Origin: JANNWF01 sp052390415
GTDB lineage: Bacteria > Pseudomonadota > Gammaproteobacteria > Xanthomonadales > Xanthomonadaceae
Direction: 5' to 3'
Assembly: GCA_052390415.1 (NCBI GenBank)
Contig: JBQTGY010000021.1
Span: 1-40,496, forward strand
Length of the DNA: 40,496 bases
This document shows, in pieces, positions 34,210-40,496 of the stretch; within the stretch, counting starts at the first letter, position 1, and every line of letters starts with the position of its first letter. The notes under the pieces are model-generated. The model searched no databases. It was given only the letters and a program-made list of their open reading frames with translations, and had not been told where the DNA came from. The position numbers and the translations under genes were made by a program.

Positions 34210-34392
34210 GTGCTGAAAGCCCTCGGCTTTGCCCTTGATCGGCAGGCCGCAGGCTCACATGAGGTCTGGTTCAACGCCGCCACCAACCGCTACAGCACGC
34301 TGGTCAATCATCCCGGCGACACGCCAGAGGGCACGCTGCGCGCCATCCTCAAGCAGGCCGGCGTCGAGCCGGATGACTTTCTGCAGCAGTGA
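34210..34392 (+). pseudogene. HicA toxin-like fragment, N-terminally shortened
   Basis: This 60-residue frame from GTG 34210 matches the middle and end of HicA mRNA interferases. It has LKALGFALDRQ, the catalytic-type GSH (GSHEVWFNA) and the ending GTLRAILKQAGVEPDDFL. The usual first 12-15 residues (a K-hx-P-h-x-hxxxhhhx helix) are missing. The frame upstream is the stop of the transporter gene, so the gene joins the transporter exactly at the missing part. No HicB antitoxin lies nearby. It is either a remnant or a short active toxin. Confidence 0.6.
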
Positions 34393-34456
34393 CAACGCCC
34401 CGCGCAAGGCAAGGCGTAGTCGAGTCGATCAGGTTGCAGCGGCGCATCAAGATGCG

Positions 34457-34645
34457 CCCTTTGGCACCCGCCTTACCACGTTGACCAAGTGGCTCGCCGA
34501 ACTCGAACAGAAAACCGACGTGTTGGCGGCCAAACAGGACGGCTTTAGCTGCAACACGCGCGTGCAGTTGCAGCAGGTGTTCGACGCGCTGCGCGAATTG
34601 ATGACGCCGCCGGAGACGCCGAAGCGGCTGATCGGGTTTGCGCAT
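34457..34645 (+). pseudogene. Remnant of an ORF6N-type DNA-binding protein (C-terminal end)
   Basis: Within a longer open frame, about 63 codons read like the end of ORF6N/KilA-N proteins: LTKWLAELEQKTDVLAAKQD, then VQLQQVFDALRELMTPPE and PKRLIGF. In such proteins this coiled segment follows an N-terminal DNA-binding domain, which is absent here. Neither the start nor the frame before it looks coding. The 488-bp gap to the next gene holds only this relic. Confidence 0.45.
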
Positions 34646-34879
34646 CCAGGACACGAAGCCCAAAGGCAAGCGCTGAGGGTAAATGGCACAACGCCCGCCG
34701 GGCAGGGCGGTGGTTGGAATTCATCGTCAGAGCTTGGCAGCGATGGGGCAATGCAAGACCTGCCCCTGGCTTGCGCGCCCCCTTTTTCCAGGCGAGGGCA
34801 GGGCGTCAGGTGGATGGAACGGCGTGGGCATGATGGTGCGGTGGCGGATTTAACCTCGGATTTGCGGAATCAATGACTT

Positions 34880-35215
34880 TTACCACTCTGACTCCATTGA
34901 TCGCAGACGCGCTCGCAAGCGCTGCCACAGATGGCGCCGGGCGTTGTAGACGTTTATGCCCAGCAGCAGTGCAGTCAGCCAGATCAGGCCTTCCGTGCTG
35001 ACGGCTGCGAGCGTGGCGAGCACGAGCATCGGCGTGAGGCCGATATCGGCGGCGAGCCCGATGCCTAGTGCCAGCCACGTCAACAGACAGACTCCCACGG
35101 CCAATCGCAACCAGCGCCAGCGCCCTGTATTCATTGACGGCTTCGCCGACTCCTGCGACGGCGTTGCCGATTCCAATGGCTTTGATGACTGTTGTAGGCC
35201 TTCTTGCCCGTTCAT
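34880..35215 (-). CDS. Small membrane protein of unknown function
   Basis: The 111-residue protein from ATG 35215 overlaps the stop of the upstream gene in an ATGA. A Ser/Gln-rich soluble N-terminus (1-31) is followed by two membrane helices: LRLAVGVCLLTWLALGIGLA and, after a short loop, VLATLAAVSTEGLIWLTALL. The tail is basic (RRHLWQRLRARLRS). No family is recognised. It is the last gene of a three-gene coupled operon. Confidence 0.7.
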   Translation of the reverse strand: MNGQEGLQQSSKPLESATPSQESAKPSMNTGRWRWLRLAVGVCLLTWLALGIGLAADIGLTPMLVLATLAAVSTEGLIWLTALLLGINVYNARRHLWQRLRARLRSMESEW

Positions 35216-35766
35216 GGGGTCACCTTCGGCGCATTCGCGGCGGTGGCGAACTCGGCTGGCAGGGGCGAGGATTCGGACTCGATGACGCCGACGTTGGAGA
35301 TGATCCACCAGCGCTCGCCATCATTGAGGAGCTGAAAATGGTTCAGACCACGCATCAGCGGCTCGGCGTCGTCGCGGCGCAACCGGACCTCGAAACTGCT
35401 CATCACCGAGGCCATCAGCCCATGTTGCTCGACTTTCGTCACCAAAGCTTTTTCGTGAAAACCGGTGCTGCCGTACGCGGCCTCCGTCTGGGCGACCATC
35501 TCCTCGCTGGTCATCACCATGATGCCACTCGCGATCTTGGAGTCCATTGCCACCGCGAAGCGCGTACTGTCGAAGAACAGCGCGCGATAGCGGTCCCAGT
35601 CGCGCGCTTCGCCGGCATCGGCCGAGATCACGTCGTAAAGCGCATGGACGATGGCCTCGGGCGAGGCCCAGTCCTCGGCTCCAGCGGTCGCGGAAAGCGG
35701 CAGTAGCAGCGCGAGGCCGGCGGCGAGCAGGCGGTTGCAACGCGGGAAGGTCTGGCGGGATTTCAT
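35212..35766 (-). CDS. Secreted NTF2/SnoaL-like protein
   Basis: The 184-residue protein has a signal peptide (LLAAGLALLLPLSATAGA). The mature part matches the NTF2-like fold: AIVHALYDVISADAGEARDW with a DWDRYRALFF helix, then strands ending LNDGERWWIISNVGV. Such domains bind small ligands or act as enzymes. It overlaps both neighbours by ATGA and so is coupled to the amidohydrolase upstream. Its ligand is unknown. Confidence 0.8.
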   Translation of the reverse strand: MKSRQTFPRCNRLLAAGLALLLPLSATAGAEDWASPEAIVHALYDVISADAGEARDWDRYRALFFDSTRFAVAMDSKIASGIMVMTSEEMVAQTEAAYGSTGFHEKALVTKVEQHGLMASVMSSFEVRLRRDDAEPLMRGLNHFQLLNDGERWWIISNVGVIESESSPLPAEFATAANAPKVTP

Positions 35767-37211
35767 GGTTGTGCTCCTTGGAGTGCGGCGACGGCTTCGG
35801 TATCGAAGAACTGGCCGTCGAGGACGACGGCATGGATGGCGCGGGTGTTGCGGATGTCGCTGAGCGGATTGGCGTCGAGCACCAGCAGATCGGCTTCGAA
35901 GCCCGGCGCGATGCGACCCAGCCGCGAGCCGGCGCCGAGTGCATCGGCGGCATTGGCGGTGGCGGCGACGAGGACACGCGAGACCGGCACACCGGCCTCG
36001 ACGAGCAACTGCATCTCGCGGTGCAGGCTGATGCCGGGCGCGATCCAGGGATTGCTCATGTCGGTGCCGACGGTCATGCGGGCGCGGGTCGCATGCAGGC
36101 GTACGGCCATGCGCTGCACCTTCGGCCAGATCGCCCGGGCGCGCTCGAAGTCCTCGGCCTTCCAGCCCAGCGCAAAGGTGAACCAGTCGTTCCAGCTCGC
36201 GTTGAGCCGCGAATGCGCATGGCGGCGCGCGTCGTCCTTGTAGGCGTTGTCCTGGTCCTGGATGAAGGCGGCGTGGAACGCGATCAGGGTCGCGTCAAAC
36301 ACCGGCCGGTGCTGCTCGAATGCCGCCACGACACGATCAGCACCCGGACCGTCCGGATCGAAGTGCTCCCACCATTCGAAGAAGGCGAAGGTGCCCAGTC
36401 GCGCCGAGCGCTGCCAGGCACTGCGGGCTTCGTCGTCGAGCAGGTCAGGGCTGAGCGGCATCAGGTGCACGATCGCGTCCAGACCCATGTCCAGCGCATC
36501 GGGCCAGGCGATGCGATCCAGATGCGCAACCGCAGGACGATCATGCGCATGGGCCGCATCGATGCCGGCCTGCAGCAGCTCCGGTGACAGGCCGGTGTAG
36601 AGCTTGATCCAGTCGGCGCCCGCGGCCACCTGTGCGGCGACGATGCGCTGGATGTCCGCGACGCTGGCCGCGCCGGTGGCCAGCCCGCGCATATCGGCAT
36701 TGTTGATTACCGGGCCGGCGTCGAAGCTTTGCGGACCGATCAGCTTGCCGGCTGCCAAACGCGTCTTGTATCCAGTCGCCGCGGCGAGATCGCCACCTGG
36801 ATTGCGGATCGTAGTAACACCGAAGCCAACCAGCCGGCGCGCGTTGTGGTCGGCGATGTCATCGTCGGCGTCGGCCACCATCACCATCTTGCCGCGCTCG
36901 CGCTTGAACTCCAGCGGCCCCAGCGTGAGATGGGCATGCATGTCGATCAGGCCGGGCAGCAGAAAGCGGCCACCCAGATCGATTACCGTCGCATCGCGGC
37001 GACAGGCGCGGGCACCCGACCGGGCGATGCGCACCACCAGCGGGCCTTCGATGCGCACGCAACGCGCAGCGCTGACCTTGTCCCGGACCGGATCGACCAA
37101 GTGGACGTTGTCGAGCGCAAGCGCTGCCGTATCGACAGCGCCGGCAAGCACGGTACCCGGCAGTGACACGGCGACCAGGAGCGGAAACAAGGCGGAACGG
37201 ATTCGGATCAT
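35763..37211 (-). CDS. Secreted metal-dependent amidohydrolase
   Basis: The protein has 482 residues from ATG 37211, with a signal peptide (SALFPLLVAVSLPGTVLA). The amidohydrolase TIM barrel shows LPGLIDMHAH (metal ligands His92, His94), Lys203 in WIKLYTG (the possible carboxylated Lys position), His230 in AVAHLD, His249 in IVHLMP, and VGTDMSNPW with the catalytic Asp. The end has the usual metal-independent strand (LGRIAPGFEADLLVLDANPL). Relatives cleave imidazolone-type or peptide amide bonds; the substrate is unknown. A longer start at 37277 would put residues before the signal peptide. Confidence 0.88.
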   Translation of the reverse strand: MIRIRSALFPLLVAVSLPGTVLAGAVDTAALALDNVHLVDPVRDKVSAARCVRIEGPLVVRIARSGARACRRDATVIDLGGRFLLPGLIDMHAHLTLGPLEFKRERGKMVMVADADDDIADHNARRLVGFGVTTIRNPGGDLAAATGYKTRLAAGKLIGPQSFDAGPVINNADMRGLATGAASVADIQRIVAAQVAAGADWIKLYTGLSPELLQAGIDAAHAHDRPAVAHLDRIAWPDALDMGLDAIVHLMPLSPDLLDDEARSAWQRSARLGTFAFFEWWEHFDPDGPGADRVVAAFEQHRPVFDATLIAFHAAFIQDQDNAYKDDARRHAHSRLNASWNDWFTFALGWKAEDFERARAIWPKVQRMAVRLHATRARMTVGTDMSNPWIAPGISLHREMQLLVEAGVPVSRVLVAATANAADALGAGSRLGRIAPGFEADLLVLDANPLSDIRNTRAIHAVVLDGQFFDTEAVAALQGAQP

Positions 37212-37357
37212 GGGACGGGACTTCCGTGGGACAGTTGCCACAGGAGTCGGCGTCCGCGGTGGATTTCTTACGGGCAAAAAAATTCCTCGCGCCGATGTAA
37301 GGAACTGCCCGCTCGCCGCGACTACTCAGAATCTGCGCTGAAACCGGTTGCCGTTGC

Positions 37358-37858
37358 ATGCATGCCCTGTGGCCCCACGTTCAAGACCTGCACCCGCTGC
37401 TTTGGCGCGCGGTCTGCGGCTATGAGCTGAACCCGGCGCGGCGCGAGGAGCTGTTGCAGGACGTGCTGCTGGCGATCTGGGAAAGCCTGCCCCGGCTGCG
37501 TGATGCCGAGCAGTTGCGGCCGTTCGCCCTGCGCATCGCCCACAACCTTGGTGCCAGCCATGTCCGCAGCGAAGTACGCAGTCAGGTGCCGCTGCCGTTC
37601 GACGACGCCGTGCACGACGTGCCGGATCGGGATGCCGGCGACGCCGCCGAGCAGGCACGCAGGCGCTGGCTATTCGAGGCGCTGGCGACCCTGCCGCTGA
37701 ACCTGCGCCAGCCGCTGATGCTGCAACTCGAAGGATTCGACTACCAGGAGGTCGCGGACATGCTCGGCATCAGCACCGACAATGTTGGCGTCCGCATTCA
37801 CCGCGCACGCGCGCGACTCAAGGCGCTGTCGCGCCGGGAGGACACCGATGGACTTTAA
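37358..37858 (+). CDS. ECF-type sigma factor
   Basis: The 166-residue sigma-70 family protein has region 2 (about 10-75; RREELLQDVLLAIWESLPRL, RPFALRIAHNLGASHVRSEV) and region 4 (about 100-160; FEALATLPLNLRQPLMLQLE, YQEVADMLGISTDNVGVRIH, RARARLK). The next gene starts 11 bp before its stop. It is divergent from the amidohydrolase operon across 146 bp, so it may control that operon as well as itself. This is a different protein from the ECF factor at 11387. Confidence 0.9.
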   Translation: MHALWPHVQDLHPLLWRAVCGYELNPARREELLQDVLLAIWESLPRLRDAEQLRPFALRIAHNLGASHVRSEVRSQVPLPFDDAVHDVPDRDAGDAAEQARRRWLFEALATLPLNLRQPLMLQLEGFDYQEVADMLGISTDNVGVRIHRARARLKALSRREDTDGL

Positions 37859-38411
37859 TGAGCAAATCAGCAGAAGCTGGCAAGCGGAAACCCGCACCGC
37901 CACCACGATCGAACTGACCACACGGATCAACCGGCAACGCCTTCGCGTCCACGCCCAGCGCAGCCTCGAAGTGCTCCTGACCCTGATCGCCGTGATCGTG
38001 TTCGGCCAGGCCCTGATCTCGCGCAGTCTTGACCCCGCGCACTGGCTGCTGTTGCCGTTCTTCGCCGTTTTCCTGCCACTGGCGTGGACTGTCATCTTGC
38101 GTGCACCTCGACGAGTAAGCCGGGACCTCACCGAGTCGACCAGCATCTACGCAAGACTGCGACTGGCGCAGATCCGAACCAGCCTGCGTGACTTGTGGCT
38201 GACGCGCGTCACCGCTCGTGCGCTGGTGGCCTACGCCATCACCGCTAACATCTTCGTCTGGACGGCCGCCGACTCGAGTTGGCACCCGGCCGGCTGGACG
38301 CTGCTCGTCTATGTTCTGATCTGGGCGATCGGAACTTGGTGGCTCAATCGTCGGCTGCGCCGCGCGTGGCTCCGCGAGTATCGGGCGGTAGCGCTGTCGG
38401 CGAAACACTGA
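37848..38411 (+). CDS. Membrane protein coupled to the ECF sigma gene
   Basis: This 187-residue protein has four hydrophobic segments: about 45-60 (LLTLIAVIVFGQALI), 67-83 (LLLPFFAVFLPLAWTVI), 124-140 (ALVAYAITANIFVWTA) and 146-163 (GWTLLVYVLIWAIGTWW). The N-terminal 40 residues are soluble and charged (MDFNEQISRSWQAETRTATT). The position and overlap suggest an anti-sigma or accessory regulator. No known anti-sigma domain is seen. Confidence 0.7.
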   Translation: MDFNEQISRSWQAETRTATTIELTTRINRQRLRVHAQRSLEVLLTLIAVIVFGQALISRSLDPAHWLLLPFFAVFLPLAWTVILRAPRRVSRDLTESTSIYARLRLAQIRTSLRDLWLTRVTARALVAYAITANIFVWTAADSSWHPAGWTLLVYVLIWAIGTWWLNRRLRRAWLREYRAVALSAKH

Positions 38412-38473
38412 AACAGCCGCGACCAACTGGCCTGCAGGCTCGCTGAAGTGGTGGTTCTCCCCACCCAAAAGGC

Positions 38474-38695
38474 GATCAAAGGGGTCACGATCAAAGGGGT
38501 CAGAGCGAATGGCACTTACCTAAGGTCCGTCATCCCGGCGAAAGCCGGGATCCAGCTCTGTTTGAACCTTGGTCTTTGGCTCCAGTGCTGGATTCCGGCC
38601 TTACCCCGGAATGACGACTCTGGGGAGGATAAGTCAAGTGCCATTCGGCTTTGACTCCTTTGATCGACCGCTTTGATCGACCGCTTTGATCGATC
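38474..38695. repeat. Nested inverted repeats with 13-bp tandem copies
   Basis: The outer arms are 38474-38520 (GATCAAAGGGGTCA twice, then GAATGGCACTTA) and 38628-38666 (CAAGTGCCATTC, then CTCCTTTGATC). The inner arms are 38529-38556 (GTCATCCCGGCGAAAGCCGG...) and 38587-38615. Directly after come nearly three copies of the 13-mer CTTTGATCGACCG (38658-38695). The outer motif resembles sequences often found around REP-type elements; no transposase is seen. Gap 38412-38722 has no gene. Confidence 0.75.
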
Positions 38696-38722
38696 ATTTG
38701 TTTTGATCCTCGCAATCGCCGC

Positions 38723-40270
38723 TCACCCCTCGAAGCCGTTGGCGAAGATGAGGCTGCTGGCAATTCGCTCCACCGCGCCGAGATCGGGAGCGGTGCCGCG
38801 TGTTACGCCGAGAATGTCGTCATTCGGCATCTGCGCCGGGTCGGCGGCGTTGATGCCCGCGCCGTTTGCAGCCGGTCGCCCAAAGGCTTCGACCAAGCCA
38901 ACAAAAGCCATGCGGATGCTGGTGAAACCGCCGCGGAATTGGCCCAGAGATTCCTCCCACCACGGTGGCAGCAGGCTGGTGGGCGAGGGTAGAGCAGGGT
39001 CGGCGGTAATTCGTGTGGCATCGTTGCTGATATTGATCAGGTCGCCGGCGTCATTGGGTAGCGGGTTGCCGGCGTTCCAGTAGCCGTTGCGGGCCAGAAT
39101 GAAGGTGCTCACATCACCGGGCGAGGTGTCGCTGAAGTCGCCCATGCTGCCGGCGGTATCCGCCCATAAATTGCCGCGAAAACTCACGTTGTTCGGGATC
39201 GGGTTGTCGCCCTCACGATTGATCCGCATCGCATAGGCGTTGGATGGCAAGTCGCCGACCACGGTATTGGCGCGGAACACGCTGTCGGCGCAGCCCTTGC
39301 AACCGAATGCGGCGCGCATGGTCTCGTTGCTGTTGCCGATGAACAGGTTGTTCTCCGCAGTGATGTCGAAAGCCTCGACATTGGCGGTGCCGTCTTCGCC
39401 GAGCAACAGGAAATTGCTACCGATGCTGCCCTGCCAGTTGGCGAACACGTTGCGGCGTACGCTCACATTGCGCGCGCCGAGGTATTCGTCGTCACTGCCG
39501 TTCGAGTCTTTGATGACGATGAAGCTGGCGGTGTCGAGCGGCACCGGCCGGCCGGAGGCAGCGAAGTCATTGAAGAAGACGTTGTCTTCGATGATCACGT
39601 TGTCGACGCTGTTGACGTCGATGTGCTCGTCCGAGCCCTGCTGGTTGTAGAACATGTTGCCGACCACGCGAATGTCGGAGGCTCCGTTGTTGATTTTCAG
39701 GATGTCGTTGTTGAATGAGTCGTGCAGGATGTTGTTGCGCAGGGTGATGCGCCGAGTGTCGGTGCTGAAACCATCTTGGATCTGCACTACCAGCGCGCTC
39801 GCGCCAGCGCCGCTGTGGGCAATGTCGAATCCCTCGAAGCTGATACCTTCAATGTTGGCTGAGTCGTTGAATACAGTAAGCACGGTGGAGTTGTGGCGCA
39901 GGCGCGCTCGGTAGGCGACCTCCGAGCGCACCAGCACGCCTTGGGTGAACTGTCCGCGCACGCGGATGCGCCCCGTGTAGGTGCCCGGCCGAACCAGAAT
40001 GATGCTGCCATCGGCAACCTGTTGCAGGGCGAATTCGATGGTCGCCCATGGCGAGGTAGCGCTGCCATTGGCCGGCAAGTCGACGCCGTTGGTGGCAACG
40101 AAAAACGTCGTCTGGGCCGTGGCCGACAGGCTGAGCAGCAGGGCGACCAGCGACCCCAGCAAGGTGATCAGGGGCCGTCGTCCACCAGGAGGAACCATCC
40201 GCGATGGCTGCTGCGGGAGGATTTGCAGCTTCGTGCGCGTTTCCATTGGCTGGGGTCTGTTGACATACAT
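38723..40270 (-). CDS. Secreted right-handed parallel beta-helix protein
   Basis: The open frame has 515 residues. The signal peptide region is RRPLITLLGSLVALLLSLSATAQ. Starts at 40270, 40246 and 40198 are all possible; the last gives the most typical signal peptide length, and none has a clear ribosome-binding site. The mature part has repeated beta-helix turns with 'N-V-hx-D-N-hF' patterns (IRVVGNMFYNQ, VIIEDNVFFND, VSVRRNVFANW, ITAENNLFIGN, VSFRGNLWAD), as in pectate-lyase-like and choice-of-anchor proteins. The early segment SPWATIEFALQQVADGSIIL is the family cap. It ends in SSLIFANGFEG, a tail motif I associate with secreted proteins of this order. Confidence 0.85.
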   Translation of the reverse strand: MYVNRPQPMETRTKLQILPQQPSRMVPPGGRRPLITLLGSLVALLLSLSATAQTTFFVATNGVDLPANGSATSPWATIEFALQQVADGSIILVRPGTYTGRIRVRGQFTQGVLVRSEVAYRARLRHNSTVLTVFNDSANIEGISFEGFDIAHSGAGASALVVQIQDGFSTDTRRITLRNNILHDSFNNDILKINNGASDIRVVGNMFYNQQGSDEHIDVNSVDNVIIEDNVFFNDFAASGRPVPLDTASFIVIKDSNGSDDEYLGARNVSVRRNVFANWQGSIGSNFLLLGEDGTANVEAFDITAENNLFIGNSNETMRAAFGCKGCADSVFRANTVVGDLPSNAYAMRINREGDNPIPNNVSFRGNLWADTAGSMGDFSDTSPGDVSTFILARNGYWNAGNPLPNDAGDLINISNDATRITADPALPSPTSLLPPWWEESLGQFRGGFTSIRMAFVGLVEAFGRPAANGAGINAADPAQMPNDDILGVTRGTAPDLGAVERIASSLIFANGFEG

Positions 40271-40282
40271 GGAGTAGGCCGC

Positions 40283-40379
40283 GCCGGGGCTGTGCGCCCG
40301 CAGAGCAAGGTAGAAAGAGGGAGTTTATGTCGATAAACGACCGAGTGATTACGCGGCGCTGCGGGCGCACAGCCCCGGC
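40283..40379. repeat. Perfect 21-bp inverted repeat
   Basis: GCCGGGGCTGTGCGCCCGCA (plus one G) at 40283-40303 is exactly mirrored at 40359-40379. The 55-nt interior has its own stem TTTAT-GTCG-ATAAA (40324-40337). It lies just upstream of the beta-helix gene and probably overlaps its promoter region. Confidence 0.9.
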
Positions 40380-40496
40380 CCGAAGGGTTGCCACACACAA
40401 GCCACCCCCCCGTGGCGCACGGCGAGCCCTTGCAGCCAGCCAGGCGCCCCGCCCCCCCACAACAACGGGGGGCGGGTGGGTGGAAACCCCACCGAC
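40380..40496. other. C-rich end of window
   Basis: Runs of C (CCCCCCC at two places) and a short G/C-run hairpin near 40445-40475 occur. No gene is visible. Such homopolymer tracts are prone to sequencing error. Confidence 0.4.

Overview
The window looks like a chromosomal stretch from a high-GC gammaproteobacterium of the Xanthomonadales/Lysobacterales. I infer this from the gene order (M23 peptidase end, secA, then a MutT hydrolase fused to a ThiE-like domain), from the protein character, from the many long-armed intergenic hairpin repeats, and from a secreted protein ending in IFANGFEG. Genus and family cannot be fixed from sequence alone. No tRNA, rRNA, CRISPR array, intact transposase or prophage was seen.

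Layout. 1-8869 is housekeeping and salvage: an M23 peptidase tail, secA, mutT-thiE, a convergent dusB, a TraB/GumN-like secreted protein, and a nupC-rbsK nucleoside/ribose operon. 9363-16052 is a two-armed signalling locus. On the minus strand lie an ECF sigma factor, a single-pass membrane protein placed like an anti-sigma factor, and a secreted double-PDZ protein without a protease domain. Divergent from it are a transmembrane Ser/Thr kinase with a long periplasmic repeat region and a Pro/Thr-linker secreted protein. 16141-20644 holds a frameshifted alpha/beta hydrolase, a FadL/OMPP1-type outer-membrane protein, a slipin-NfeD pair and a broken small membrane-protein gene. 21003-23689 is a ferric-iron ABC transporter (binding protein and permease, no ATPase nearby) behind a possible Fur box. 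23848-25472 carries gcvT and gcvH. 25848-26574 has a strong-looking promoter, a highly foldable stretch ending in a clear terminator (candidate small RNA or leader), and an Ala/Lys/Pro histone H1-like protein.

26789-34203 holds a class-C-like serine hydrolase, the LemA-M48 membrane peptidase pair, a GMC oxidoreductase and a 446-residue polytopic transporter. 34210-34645 is a small gene graveyard: an N-terminally shortened HicA toxin and the tail of an ORF6N-type protein. 34880-38411 has a translationally coupled amidohydrolase / NTF2-like / small membrane protein operon, divergent from a second ECF sigma factor with an overlapping membrane protein. 38723-40270 is a secreted parallel beta-helix protein, and the window ends in a C-rich tract.

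The most unusual features are the sigma/kinase locus, the structured RNA region before the histone-like gene, and at least nine different intergenic inverted-repeat cassettes, some nested, one of which runs into the 5' end of mutT.
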